From NCBI GenBank assembly GCA_964035575.1, contig OZ037837.1:1364001-1428000 (forward strand): a DNA stretch of 64,000 nt. Direction: 5' to 3'. The notes under the pieces are model-generated. The model saw only the letters and a program-made list of their open reading frames with translations, had not been told where the DNA came from and did no database searches. Below, piece by piece: positions 1 to 10,027 of this stretch. The stretch is from Rhynchopus sp. YZ270_cl-10 (lineage: Eukaryota > Euglenozoa > Diplonemea > Diplonemida > Diplonemidae). Every line of letters begins with the position of its first letter. The stretch's first letter is position 1. A program made the position numbers and the translations under genes.

Positions 1-456
1 TTTCACAGCTGATTGCGAAGAACTGTACACGAAGGCACTTACCATATTGCTCGGTTAGCAAGAAGACTACAACGGGGGAGGAGCTGAGACAACTTCGATC
101 TGTACCCACACAACAGTGAGTGATGTGTCCACCAGGGGAGGGAGGGAGGGTGGTGATGAATATAACCCAAGTTCCCAGCGACAAAACCCAAGACCCTCAA
201 AACACCCCCAAGAAACCCCCCTTTCAGCCCTGTTGCTGATTTTCTCTTGTTTGCCTGCATGTCGCCCACCTCACACGCTGCCCATGCGGCGCTCTTGTGT
301 GGGTGACAGATCTCGCTCAGAGTCGTCTTATTTTCATCACTTCTCACAACGAGGAACAACATTCAACACCTCTCCCCCACCCACCTCATCACTCCCTCCG
401 CTTGTGGTGGAGCAAACGTGCTGATTTGCACCTTGTCACGGAAGTAGCGCCAAACA
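1..456. other. 5' flank of first family A gene, no gene recognised
   Basis: I find no protein or RNA gene here. Open frames exist on both strands but they are pyrimidine/purine-rich and resemble nothing I know. This flank is unlike the two 5' flanks used by the family A genes at 38-55 kb, so it is a third promoter context for the family. The start context at 451-459 (CAAACAATGG) matches the other copies. Confidence 0.5.
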
Positions 457-1575
457 ATGGATGTGACCTTTGTGCTGGAAGAGTCAGGCGTGACTGCGAC
501 AGTGGAGGTGCCGTGCGAGGCGAACGTTGCAGCGGCAAAGGAGGTTGCGTGCAGGGCGCTTGCTGTCTCGCCTGCGTCTGTCGAGATGCGCATCGGCACT
601 GAGGTGCTGGAGGGGACGTCCCGTCTGCAGGACACTGCGTTTGATGCAGGGGTGCAGGTTGTGCTTGCCCGCTGCTGTGCCGACATCAAGTGTCCTGCTG
701 AGCACAGTGTCGAGGCGCCACCTGGTAGGCGGGATATGAAGGTAGATTGCTTCTCGCTGTCTTCTTGTGGAGCACTCTGCCTCTTTACACAGGACGCGGG
801 CTATGTCACCGGCCTCGATACAGAAACCTTCAGCCCTGCCTTCAAGTTCAAAATAGACATTGAGGTGGACGGTGCGCCTGCCATCTCACGGTGCAAGACA
901 CGCTGCTACCTGGCGCACGACGAAGGCATACAGGAGATTGCGCTTCCGGGAGGGGAGGTGCTCCGCAATGTTGACGGCACCTTTGAACTGTGTGGTGGTG
1001 TTGTTATCTCGCGGTGTGAAGACGGCGTCTCTGTGTATGACGAAGACCTGATGTTGCTCCGCTCTCTATCACACGCAGGGTGCAAGCAGGTGGCTGTGTC
1101 GCACTGTGGTGGGTGGGTCATCACCTCTTCTCGTAGGGAGCCGAACGTACGTCTGTGGGATGTGAGCACAGGCGAAGCTGTTGCATGCGTAGCTGTGGAG
1201 TTTCCTCGCGCAGTGGCGGTCTCACGGTCTGCCTCTGTCTTTGCTGTGGCATCGTCTGCACCTGGCGTTCACCCTACCGAAATGCAACTCTATGATTGGA
1301 GTGGTGAGGCTCTGGGCAGCTTTGCCAACGCAGGGTATTTTCATGTCTCTGCCATGCAGTTCACACTGTGTGGGAAGTATCTCGTTATTGAGTCAGACGA
1401 TGAAGAAGATTATACCGACCTGCATCAGTACGATGTGGCGACCATGTCCTGTGTGCGTGTGTTCTCCGACGTCGCTTTCTACTCTTCATTTGCGCTCTCG
1501 CCGTGTTCACGTGTGTTACTCTTTTCAAACTCAGGGCAAGACACTATTGTGACGAGACATCTGTACCCCTACTGA
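457..1575 (+). CDS. Ubiquitin-like/beta-propeller protein, family A copy 1
   Basis: Intronless, 372 residues. Residues 1-73 read as a ubiquitin-like beta-grasp: a beta-hairpin (DVTFVLEE..TATVEV), a helix (AAKEVACRALAV), then RIGTEVLEG and a closing strand VQVVLA. There is no C-terminal Gly-Gly, so it is a built-in ubiquitin-like domain and not a conjugatable tag. Residues about 85-370 are WD-like repeats: blocks ending in hydrophobic strands, a GGWVITSS/VRLWDVSTGE blade, and a terminal CSRVLLF strand. The protein ends in the family tail HLYPY. Cysteine is frequent. The ATG is chosen because every copy keeps ACAATGGATGTGACC. It is probably an intracellular adaptor. No enzyme motif is visible and the function is unknown. 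Confidence 0.8.
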   Translation: MDVTFVLEESGVTATVEVPCEANVAAAKEVACRALAVSPASVEMRIGTEVLEGTSRLQDTAFDAGVQVVLARCCADIKCPAEHSVEAPPGRRDMKVDCFSLSSCGALCLFTQDAGYVTGLDTETFSPAFKFKIDIEVDGAPAISRCKTRCYLAHDEGIQEIALPGGEVLRNVDGTFELCGGVVISRCEDGVSVYDEDLMLLRSLSHAGCKQVAVSHCGGWVITSSRREPNVRLWDVSTGEAVACVAVEFPRAVAVSRSASVFAVASSAPGVHPTEMQLYDWSGEALGSFANAGYFHVSAMQFTLCGKYLVIESDDEEDYTDLHQYDVATMSCVRVFSDVAFYSSFALSPCSRVLLFSNSGQDTIVTRHLYPY

Positions 1576-1953
1576 GTGATGTTTTGCGAGAGGTTGTGTT
1601 TGTATGCAGCTTCTCGCAGGCAGTCCACCCCAGAAGCACCTCCTCGCTGTCGCTGAGTGTTGCCATTATTGTCTTCGTTTCGCTGTGCCCCTGAATGCGT
1701 ATCTTTCTTTACTGTCAGGGGAGGGAGGACAAATGCTTTGTGAAGGGGAAGGGCATGGGGGGAAGGTGCGGGGCTTTTTTTTTTAGTAAACACGTAATAT
1801 TTGGCAAAATGCTCGAGACCCTCGTGAAAAGTCGCGCGTCTGAGTATCCCGCTCCCCGCTTGTTTCCCCCCTCCTTTCCCCCCTGTGCTCCACGACACTT
1901 TCTGTACTTCAGGCAAACACAACCACACCGTAAATCAAGTCGAGGAAAAAGAA
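1576..1953. other. Family A 3' flank
   Basis: The first ~120 bases after the stop (from GTGATGTTTTGCGAG) are shared with the 3' flanks at 39473 and 55391, so they belong to the duplicated unit. The rest is A/T- and C-rich spacer without a recognisable gene. The last eight bases (1946-1953) are the left target duplication of the next element. Confidence 0.6.
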
Positions 1954-2603
1954 CAGGGTATAAGCTTGGTACTCAGAATTAGGTTCAAAAACCTAATTCT
2001 GAAATTTTTCGGGAAAAAAAAAAAAAAAAAGTTCTGTTGAGTGGTTCAGACCCGTTCTACTTGTCAAAAAATCTCAGGAGAAGAAGATATGGAGAGGTGA
2101 GTGCTCAAACGTCCCAAAAAAGTCAAAATCGGGTGTTGGAAAAAAAAAAAGTTGCGTACCGTGCGCCTGCGGCGCAAGCAGCTCCCACCAACGCAGTTCC
2201 ATTTTATGGGAACATTTTTTAAAAATGTTGCGTACCGTGGCTTCGCCAGGAATCTGTGGGTACCATGACCGCTGCTTACTGATAAGAAGGCTGACACCCA
2301 CTACGGCTTGTGGACGGCCACCGTAGAGTACAATGTACAGCATGGTGAGAGGAAAGAGCAAATGTCGCTGATTCGGAGGAACTCTGACCGGGCTTGGGGA
2401 ACATGCATCTCTCCGCCGGAGGCCACGACGAAGGAGCTTTGCAGGGGTTTTCGCGCGAAGCGCAAAAATTTTTTTTTGGACCATCAACAGAACTTTTTCA
2501 AAACCCAAAATCCTGGCGGCGGGGCTGGTCTATAACCCCACCAAAAAAAAAATTTCAAAAAACCTAATTCTGGAAAAAATCCAAAATCCAAGCTTATACC
2601 CTG
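1954..2603. mobile_element. Non-autonomous hAT-type MITE (650 bp)
   Basis: The ends are inverted repeats: CAGGGTATAAGCTTGG at 1954-1969 and its complement ending at 2603. The inversion extends imperfectly for about 55 bp, including the segment AATTAGGTTTTTTGAAATTTT. It is flanked by a perfect 8-bp direct repeat AAAAAGAA (1946-1953 and 2604-2611). An 8-bp duplication plus CAGGG-type ends is the hallmark of hAT transposons (family knowledge). No transposase frame is present, so it would need a trans-acting enzyme. The perfect duplication suggests fairly recent insertion. Confidence 0.85.
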
Positions 2604-2704
2604 AAAAAGAAGGGAAAAAAAAAAAAAAAAAAGTCCACACCCACGAGGCGTGTTTTGGCAGGCGCTTGTAAGGACAGCCAAAAGACTTGAATCTGAGTGC
2701 AGAA

Positions 2705-3450
2705 GTGGTGTGGAAGCGAACAACAAAACAACCTTTACTTCCCCCCCCCCCCCCCCCCCCGTTTATAGTCTTTTGAGCAACAAGCAAAGAGGAACGAGTC
2801 TCTCAAGCATTTTTTGTAGTCGTCTGCCCACAGACCTCCCCTCTTAGTCAATCCCAGCGAAATAATTCACAGCCCGCCACTTCCTCCCTTCCCCAGCTTT
2901 TGTGACACATGTGTAATATGATTACTCATTGTCATCACTATTCAAAAGGGTTTTGAAACTTACCCCTTTTCTGATGAAGATCTTTGAAGTGCTGGACACT
3001 GTCGCAAATGTTCTTTGTGAACGTTCTTACGTAGAATAGGGTGGAGTAGGTGGAGGTGCCGTGCGAGGCGGACGTTGCAGCGGCAAAGGAGGTTGCGTGC
3101 ACGGCGCTTGCTGTCTCGCCTGCGTCTGTCGAGATGCGCATCGGCACTGAGGTGCTGGAGGGGACGTGCCGTTTGCAGGACACTGCGTTGGATGCAGGGG
3201 TGCAGGTCGTGCTTGCCCGCTGCTGTGCCGACATCAAGTGTCCTACAGAAAAACGAGTTAGGGCGGTGGTGGGTTCTTGACGCTGTCGCGTTGTGGAGCG
3301 CTCAGTCTCTTTCTGGCGTCCCCTCGGACAATCGTTGGCTTCGACACAGAAGCCTGCGACACTGAATTCTCCTTTGGACTCTGGGGTGACCGGCCCGTTT
3401 GCCATCTCGCAAGGCAAGACACGCTGCTTACATGGTCCTCCCGAGGTCAC
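2705..3450 (+). pseudogene. Decayed family A copy 2
   Basis: 2709-2825 is a degraded version of the type I 5' flank seen before 38357, 47205 and 52889 (GTGGAAGCGAAC..., then AACAAGCAAAGAG). About 220 bp of unrelated sequence follows. From 3047 the coding similarity begins in mid-domain (VEVPCEADVAAAKEVACTALAV), so the start codon and first strand are missing. After about 3240 the similarity to the propeller start continues in another frame (SRCGALSLF, IVGFDTEA) and fades at ~3450. It is a host-gene pseudogene with a lost 5' end and at least one frameshift. It abuts the next gene's promoter. Confidence 0.8.
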
Positions 3451-3528
3451 AAAAAAAAATTGCCTGACCCCGTGTTTTTGTTGAGATTGCTCATCCTCAC
3501 CACACGACCACACCACCCAGGTACCACA

Positions 3529-6500
3529 ATGTCAACAACATGTCAGCGGGGGAAGCACACCACAGCCTTTGTGCTGCTGTCTCTTCTTGCGGGGTCTTCA
3601 CTGGCCATCAGCCTGCCGTGTGAGGATCCAGTCCTCATCACACAGTTCACCGACGCGTCTGAGTTTGTCAGCAACGCACCACTCACGCTGGGAGGGGACG
3701 GCTTCATCATGGAGGCAGACGTGCGGGTGGACGGTGTGAATTATATGGGACGTGTCTTCGAGTTCTCGAATGGGATGGAGAAGAACAACGTGATCCTCGC
3801 CATCAACAGCAAGGGCCAGTGGGAGTACCACGTGTGGCAGGGTGCACAGCACATCATCTTGATCGACCCTGTGCCGGGACCGTGCTGCGGTGTCTTCATG
3901 CATGTGGCGCTTGTCGTGACGGCGACGTCACAACACGCAGGCTTTGCAAGACTCTTCTTCGATGGTATTGAACGTGTCTCTGCCTCAGGTCCGCTCCCAG
4001 TACTTGACACACGCACCGACAACCACATCTACACGAGCACGTTCCCTGGGGATGTGCCCCTCAATGGAGTGGTGGCGAACTTCAGGTTCAGCACATGTAG
4101 GGCTAAGACACAGGTACCACCAACAGCGGTACCGGTAGCCCTGCCGTGTGAGGATCCAGTCCTCATCACACAGTTCACTGACTCGTCTGAGTTTGTCAGC
4201 AACGCACCACTCACGTTGGGAGGGGACGGCTTCATCATGGAGGCAGACGTGCGGGTGGACGGTGTGAATTATATGGGACGTGTCTTCGAGTTCTCGAATG
4301 GGATGGAGAAGAACAACGTGATCCTCGCCATCAACAGCAAGGGCCAGTGGGAGTACCACGTGTGGCAGGGTGCACAGCACATCATCTTGATCGACCCTGT
4401 GCCTGGACCGTGTTGCGGTGTCTTCATGCATGTGGCGCTTGTCGTGACGGCGACGTCACACGACCGAGGCTCTGCGAAACTCTTCTTCGATGGTGTTGAA
4501 CGTGTCTCTGCCTCAGGTCCGCTCCCAGTACTTGACACACGCACCGACAACCACATCTACACGAGCACGTTCCCTGGGGATGTGCCCCTCAATGGAGTGG
4601 TGGCGAACTTCAGGTTCAGCACATGTAGGGCTAAGACACAGGTACCACCAACAGCGGTACCGGTAGCCCTGCCGTGTGAGGATCCAGTCCTCATCACACA
4701 GTTCACTGACTCGTCTGAGTTTGTCAGCAACGCACCACTCACGTTGGGAGGGGACGGCTTCATCATGGAGGCAGACGTGCGGGTGGACGGTGTGAATTAT
4801 ATGGGACGTGTCTTCGAGTTCTCGAATGGGATGGAGAAGAACAACGTGATCCTCGCCATCAACAGCAAGGGCCAGTGGGAGTACCACGTGTGGCAGGGTG
4901 CACAGCACATCATCTTGATCGACCCTGTGCCTGGACCGTGTTGCGGTGTCTTCATGCATGTGGCGCTTGTCGTGACGGCGACGTCACACGACCGAGGCTC
5001 TGCGAAACTCTTCTTCGATGGTGTTGAACGTGTCTCTGCCTCAGGTCCGCTCCCAGTACTTGACACACGCACCGACAACCACATCTACACGAGCACGTTC
5101 CCTGGGGATGTGCCCCTCAATGGTGTGGTGGCGAACTTCAGGTTCAGCACATGCAGGGCCAAGACACAGGTACCACCAACAGCCGTTCCTCCTTTCACAG
5201 TTGCAATAGCTGTGCCGACAGTTCCCCTGACACTTGCACCACCAACTGCAGTACCAGTTGTCCGCCCGGTGCACGAGATGCACAGGGTAGTGGCGTTCGT
5301 TACCGACGGGTATGTGACCCTCTCCCACTTCAGAACAATGTCAAGATGCAAAACACAGATCTGTGCGCTTTGACATCTTTTGTAGTAAAACACATCATGT
5401 CGTGGAAGAGGAAATACAGCAACCAGAGTTGTGAACCTTTTACTATATACACAGGGGTCTAACAAACACAGCAAATCACAACATTGCACAGTGCACAATG
5501 TGTGTTGTTGATGTCGGAATAAGAAATATCCACACACAACACCACCACAGGTCTGGAGGTCTTTCTGCTGGTGTAGGCTCTGCCATCAGCCTGCTTGAGG
5601 GTGATGTGATGGACAACTACGTTGTGTATATCGCCAGTCTGCAGATCGGTACTGTAGTAGCTACCACTCTAGAACATGTATTTGTGTCGACGCTCAACAT
5701 CACACAGGGGTGTGGGTCGAACGCACCAACACTGTTCTCAAAGGCTGTGAACAAAAACATACAGGCACGGGACTTCCTGCGTGAGGAGATAACGGGTGTG
5801 CCGTTTGACCGTGCTGCGTGGGCGCGTGGTGACGACCTGTGCGTGAAGGTGGCAATGAGCGCTAAGTCTCTGAGCTTCTTCTCCATGTCCGTGGGAGTAA
5901 CGTTTGTTCCGAACAATGGCGTGCCCGAACTGCTGACACCTGCACTGTCGCCTGACGCAGTCACACAGCACATCGCTGCAGGCAGCTACGATGATGTCAA
6001 CACGACGTGGGGCATGAACGGTGAGCTCTCATCCAGTGCACAGACATACGCAGGTGTTATCACATGCACAGAGTACGGGAAGTTAAGGTTCTCATTGGAG
6101 TCCCGGAAGCAGGGATTTGTTACGATACACGACCACACAGGTGCTGTGACTGAGTTTTTCGTGTGGGGAAGCCTCGACAGCGGCAGCCTCTGGATGGATG
6201 TCCCCTGTGTGAAGCACAAGCTGATCTTCGTCGTGTCTGAGCAACTCTCACACTTCTCCTGGGCCTTCTTGGATGTAACAGCGGCACCACCAACAGACGT
6301 TCCAACAGTTACACCGAATCTGGCCGGTATCCCCACCTACGTTTGGCTGGCTGGTTCTGGTGCACTTCTGGTTGTGGTGCTGGCAGGAGTGCTGTTTGCG
6401 TGCAGACGCAGGTCTGCGGAGAAGCCTGCAGTGGCGTACAACGGACAACAGCACTGCCAGCAGGATGCAGCTCTGATTGAATGCGACGAAAGAGAGCTTT

Positions 6501-6532
6501 GCAGCTACCCCGACGAGGTCGTGGCTCTCTAG
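3529..6532 (+). CDS. Type I membrane protein with three LamG-like domains, two exons
   Basis: Proposed join 3529-5309 and 5551-6532, 920 residues. The start gives a signal peptide (TTAFVLLSLLAGSSLA); upstream frame is pseudogene. Three 176-residue jelly-roll (LamG/concanavalin-like) domains follow, each with GGDGFIMEADVRV, GRVFEFSNG, VALVV and LFFDG strands. They are separated by Pro/Thr/Val linkers (TQVPPTAVPVA). The second exon adds an unrecognised ectodomain of about 250 residues, a second Pro/Thr linker, one membrane segment (YVWLAGSGALLVVVLAGVLFA), a CRRR stop-transfer and a ~45-residue acidic tail. The splice is inferred from an in-frame GTATGT donor and CACCACAG acceptor that remove the only stop between the halves. 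It is probably a surface receptor or adhesin binding glycans or proteins. If unspliced, the first part would be secreted. Confidence 0.72.
3613..5196 (+). repeat. Three tandem 528-bp coding repeats
   Basis: The units begin at 3613, 4141 and 4669, exactly 528 bp apart (176 codons), one LamG-like domain each. Units 2 and 3 differ by only a handful of bases. Unit 1 is more different (for example QHAGFARLFF versus HDRGSAKLFF). This pattern means very recent unequal exchange or gene conversion of units 2 and 3. Confidence 0.95.
5310..5550 (+). other. Inferred intron of the LamG-like gene (241 nt)
   Basis: Donor GTATGTGACC and acceptor ACACCACCACAG match the topoisomerase II and FIG4-fragment introns in this window (donors GTATG, acceptors CACAG or TACAG). 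It is phase 2. Joining 5309 to 5551 restores a Gly codon and continues the frame without a stop. The intron holds an in-frame stop at about 5371. Confidence 0.7.
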
Positions 6533-7204
6533 GCATCGTGGCAGGAGACGTAGTACGACCTGCCACGTCTTCGTCCGAATACAACCCATCTGTGCTCTTC
6601 ACTTGCGCAGAAATGTTGCATACAGAAGGGCCCCTCCTCCTGCGGTGTGTGCTGCAATATCTTTTCTTTTTCTGTTTTTCGCGAAGCAAGCACAGACGTG
6701 TTTGCTGTGAAAGAGCACACCGACGCAGGAGCTTTTTTATCGGAAACTGTTTTCTTCTCCGCCAACGCACAAAAAACAGTTGCCAGGAAAAAACTTTTTC
6801 AGACAACGCTTATTGTTGTTGTTCTTTTTTTTTAACTCTCTGCTTCTATTTTACTTTTGATCAAACATCAATGTGGCACACTGCCTTGACAACGTCAGCT
6901 ATATGCGCTGCTGAATGCATATGAATACGTTCAGCCACATAAGTGTCAGATCAAAGCGAACTTTGACCCTGCCCAGACAACCACCGTGTTCAAAGCAATC
7001 TAGACCAATGCGACAGCAGAAACGTCTGACCAGAGTTCCGTGTATCTCTTACTTTAGTTCACGCGGCATTCACAATGCTGTGCAGAACAACAAAGACACT
7101 TCAAAAGGCTGTCAGCTGTTTTGTGCGTATTGCATACGTTGTCACCCCTCAGTGATGTTTGCTCCATCCCCCTCCCTCCCTCTCTCTCCCTCTCCCCGCT
7201 TGGG
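6533..7204. other. Spacer with dispersed repeat
   Basis: After the receptor stop codon, 6715-6860 carries a dispersed repeat (CCGACGCAGGAGC..., GAAACTGTTTTCTTCTCCGC) whose second copy is at 55630-55790. The remainder has no recognised gene. A CT-rich run (7160-7200) lies just before the rRNA fragment. Confidence 0.6.
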
Positions 7205-7303
7205 TATCGATTGGTGGACAAGTCTGGTGCCAGCACCCGCGGTAATTCCAGCACCAATAGCGTATATTAATGCTGCTGCTGTTAAAAAGCTCGTAGTTGG
7301 ATC
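7205..7303 (+). rRNA. Isolated 18S rRNA fragment (530 loop region)
   Basis: About 99 nt match the universally conserved small-subunit 530-loop region: AAGTCTGGTGCCAGCA, CGCGGTAATTCCAGC, CCAATAGCGTATATTAA, then GTTAAAAAGCTCGTAGTTGG. The eukaryotic form of these words identifies it as cytosolic 18S. Sequence before and after does not continue as 18S, so this is an orphan fragment. It carries changes at normally invariant sites (CAGCACCCGCGG instead of CAGCAGCCGCGG), so it is not a functional gene. Confidence 0.88.
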
Positions 7304-8911
7304 CAGAGCTCAGGTTGTAAGGTACCACGGTTTTTCGTGATGGCGTAATGTCATAGAGTGGTACAAATTTCCCAACGTTATCTCTCAACACAGCAACAAG
7401 CACACTCTTCGCTTCCCCCGAAGACTGTTGTGTGCTTTCTGTGTGCGGTGTGTGTTGTGCGTGTCTATTGTGTCTTTGTTTGTCGTCATTTCGGTTCCTG
7501 CAAGCACAGTCGTGTTTGCAGGGCGCTCAATGTTGATTCTTCAGGCCGGCATTGAGTGCTGATGTTTGTACCAGTGATAGTGATGGAGACAGCATAACAT
7601 ACCGTCTTGTTCAGATGGATGCAGTCACACTGTGATGTGCACCTTTTTCTCAACCCCCTTTCTTATTCAAAGGTGACTGCGTACGAAGGTGTTGAGCATT
7701 GATCTTGCGAAGACAGGATCTGGCATTAATTTGCTCTTCTAAGATTCCTCAGGGGGACTCGAGGGACCGCCTGGAGGACTCAGGAAAAGTTTTGCCGAAA
7801 ATGGGCTCCACCTATTTTTTTTTTTTTTTCAATAGCAATTCCTTGGTTTTTTGGGGGGTTTTTTACTCTCGCCAACCAGTAAAGTGAGAATTTTTTTCGA
7901 CTTTTTGATCGCACCTGGCCGCAATTGAAAGATTTGATCAAATATTTCAATTTACGCCATCGATTTGTAGTGATCAAGTCAAAGGAAAGAGTTCAACTCG
8001 AATAATTTCGAGAGTTTTTATTTTAAAAAGTGTGATCTGTGAGTGGAGGAAGCGTTCGCCATTTCAACCTCTCCCCCGTTTTCCATCTGCGATGTTTTTG
8101 CCCATTTTTAGAATCAACTGAGTGTGTAAACCGTCTGAGTGTGGATGCTTCAATGCAACACGAAACTCTGAGACACAAGTAACTAGTTGGGAATAGCTGG
8201 GAAACCGACAAGACAGCGAATGACGTGGGTAGCGTACCAACTAAACAACAAGACGAACGGGGTTTTTATTATTTTGGACCGGCTGTGTAATACCTGCCTG
8301 CAACTGAGAGTTTACCCACCTCACCCTAGTTTCGAGTGCAAAACGTTTCATCATGTATTGCACGGGAATCAACATGATGTTCCGTGCATATCATAGAACC
8401 TGGCACCTTGTGTGTCTCCCAAAAACCAAAAGCGTTGTGTGTGAAGTTTTGAAGGAAGGAAAAATACACTCCACATTCTTTTTTTCATATTTACGAAAAC
8501 GATTGCGTCCACGAGAGTAAAGTCACTGCAAAGATCTTAGAGTACTTTTACCAAATTGTCTCTCTTTTTTTCATGTGAGAAAGCAAAATGGTAAAGAAAA
8601 GCTCTTTTTTTTGCTGTTATGCTGCTGACGTGACACAATTGTTGCAAATATGCAGTTTTCTTTTCTTTCGGAAAAAGGAAAGCAAACTCACTCCCCTCCC
8701 CCATCTTTAATGCCTCCCCAATTTTGATGACAATGCAAGAAGCATAATGAAGCATCAAAAATGTGTTTTGAGTTTCCCAATCCCACTCTCCCAAATGCAT
8801 TTTTTCTGTCTGTTCGCCGATACACGATGACCTAGTTACACCCCACAATACTGTAAGAACAGAAAGGCAGTAAGCTCTTAGTTATGTAACAAGCTTCAGA
8901 ATGCAGGATGG
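7304..8911. other. Repeat-rich spacer
   Basis: No gene seen. It holds diverged copies of dispersed repeats. 7790-7960 (CCGAAAATGGG.., GCAATTGAAAGATTTG) resembles parts of the 56.7-58.6 kb element. 8031-8130 resembles the repeat at 55780 and 62453. 8217-8290 (ACGTGGGTAGCGTACCAACTAAA) recurs at 60037-60110. The spacer therefore looks like a mosaic of old element pieces. Confidence 0.6.
8328..8470 (+). repeat. Dispersed repeat R1, copy a
   Basis: Shares GTATTGCACGGGAA, ATAGAACCTGGCACCTTG and the right end GAAGTTTTGAAGGAAGGAAA with copies at 41145-41390 and 44609-44925. All copies stop at the same right end and are cut at different left points, as expected for a 5'-truncating retroposon. I find no clear tRNA-type promoter boxes. 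The family is unassigned. Confidence 0.75.
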
Positions 8912-9439
8912 TCACCACGAGGCGGGCCTCCTTTCTTGAAGTCTACTTTCACCTTTTCCTCCCACTTCAGCTGCAAACTCTCCACGATTGCGCAATCGTT
9001 GCCACTGACTTCTCCCCCCCTCTAGGTAACAGAACTCGTATGGTGTGTCCTTGCCAGACACGACGCTGCACTTCAACAACGTCATGCGTTCCTTTTGTGA
9101 GAGGGAGTCCGCCCCCCCACAGACACCGTACTCACAGTGCCTCCTCCCCTCTTCCTTCTTTGCCTTCACGTAGAGTAGGGCTGAACACTACGATGGAGTC
9201 AGTGTCTGCAAGGATGCAAACGATTTTTTGTCCAATAATAATACGTCAGCAGGCAATGACGAGGTAGAATCGTTCTTGTTCTCTTCTGCGTGTATCTTTT
9301 CTTTCAACACCCTGGCTGTTGAACAGCGGTGGTCTTGCTGTTTGTGAAACAGCAAGATGCGGAACAGCTCCTCCTTCCTGTCCTCTTCCAAGCGTCATAC
9401 AAGACAACGAGATCATCGGCTTTGTTGCGGATTTTTCAG

Positions 9440-9760
9440 CGTGCCGAACAATAAAAGCTTGGCCCACAATTTGCTTATTTCTTTGCACTCTTGCGCATTC
9501 GGTATAGAGACTGCGCCAAGTTGTGATCTGATTGAAGTCCTGGCCTTCGCGGGGGGCTGTTCTGATGCGGGTTTTGTCATCCGCCTGGTGTTGCTGCTCT
9601 TGCTTTTCCTTCAAACCCGTCCGTTCCTTCATCTCCTCTGACGTCTTCTCGCACTTCGCGAGGTGTCCCCTCAGCCTGGTGCCTGTCACCTTCGCCACCG
9701 CCGTTTCGCAACATTTGCGCGTAAAGTGTGAAACGCCCTCCCCACCTATTGTATCCCTTT
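9440..9760 (-). pseudogene. hAT-like transposase remnant with BED-type finger (copy 1)
   Basis: On the minus strand a frame reads FTRKCCETAVAKV, TGTRLRGHLAKC, EKTSEEMKERTG. The Cys-x2-Cys-like start plus TRLxxHLxxC spacing resembles BED zinc fingers at the N-terminus of hAT transposases. A nearly identical segment lies at 13773-14060, also upstream of a family C gene, so it was copied with the gene duplication. The catalytic core is not seen. Weaker coding-like text continues to about 8912. It could be a host BED-finger gene fragment instead. Confidence 0.45.
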
Positions 9761-10027
9761 TTGCAATGTGTTTTTTCATTGAAGACGTAGCTCGATGTTG
9801 TATCGGAAACGATTCGTATTCTTGCACAAAATGTTTTTGATGCATAAATCTTGTAAAAATGCTCGCATGTGGTCTGCACGATTCCTGCATGCGAGATTGC
9901 ATGTGGGCATGATGCTCAAGTGATTGACGTGTGTGAATCATTTCCGATGTCTGCAGCTTACACCCCTCATCAATAAGTCACACCCAGCCCCTTCCAGACA
10001 CCCCTGCACCCTCCCACCTCTATAAAA

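Noticed and set aside
3277-3528. Upstream 84-codon extension of the LamG protein
   Set aside because: It reads through the decayed family A copy; starting at 3529 gives a clean signal peptide.
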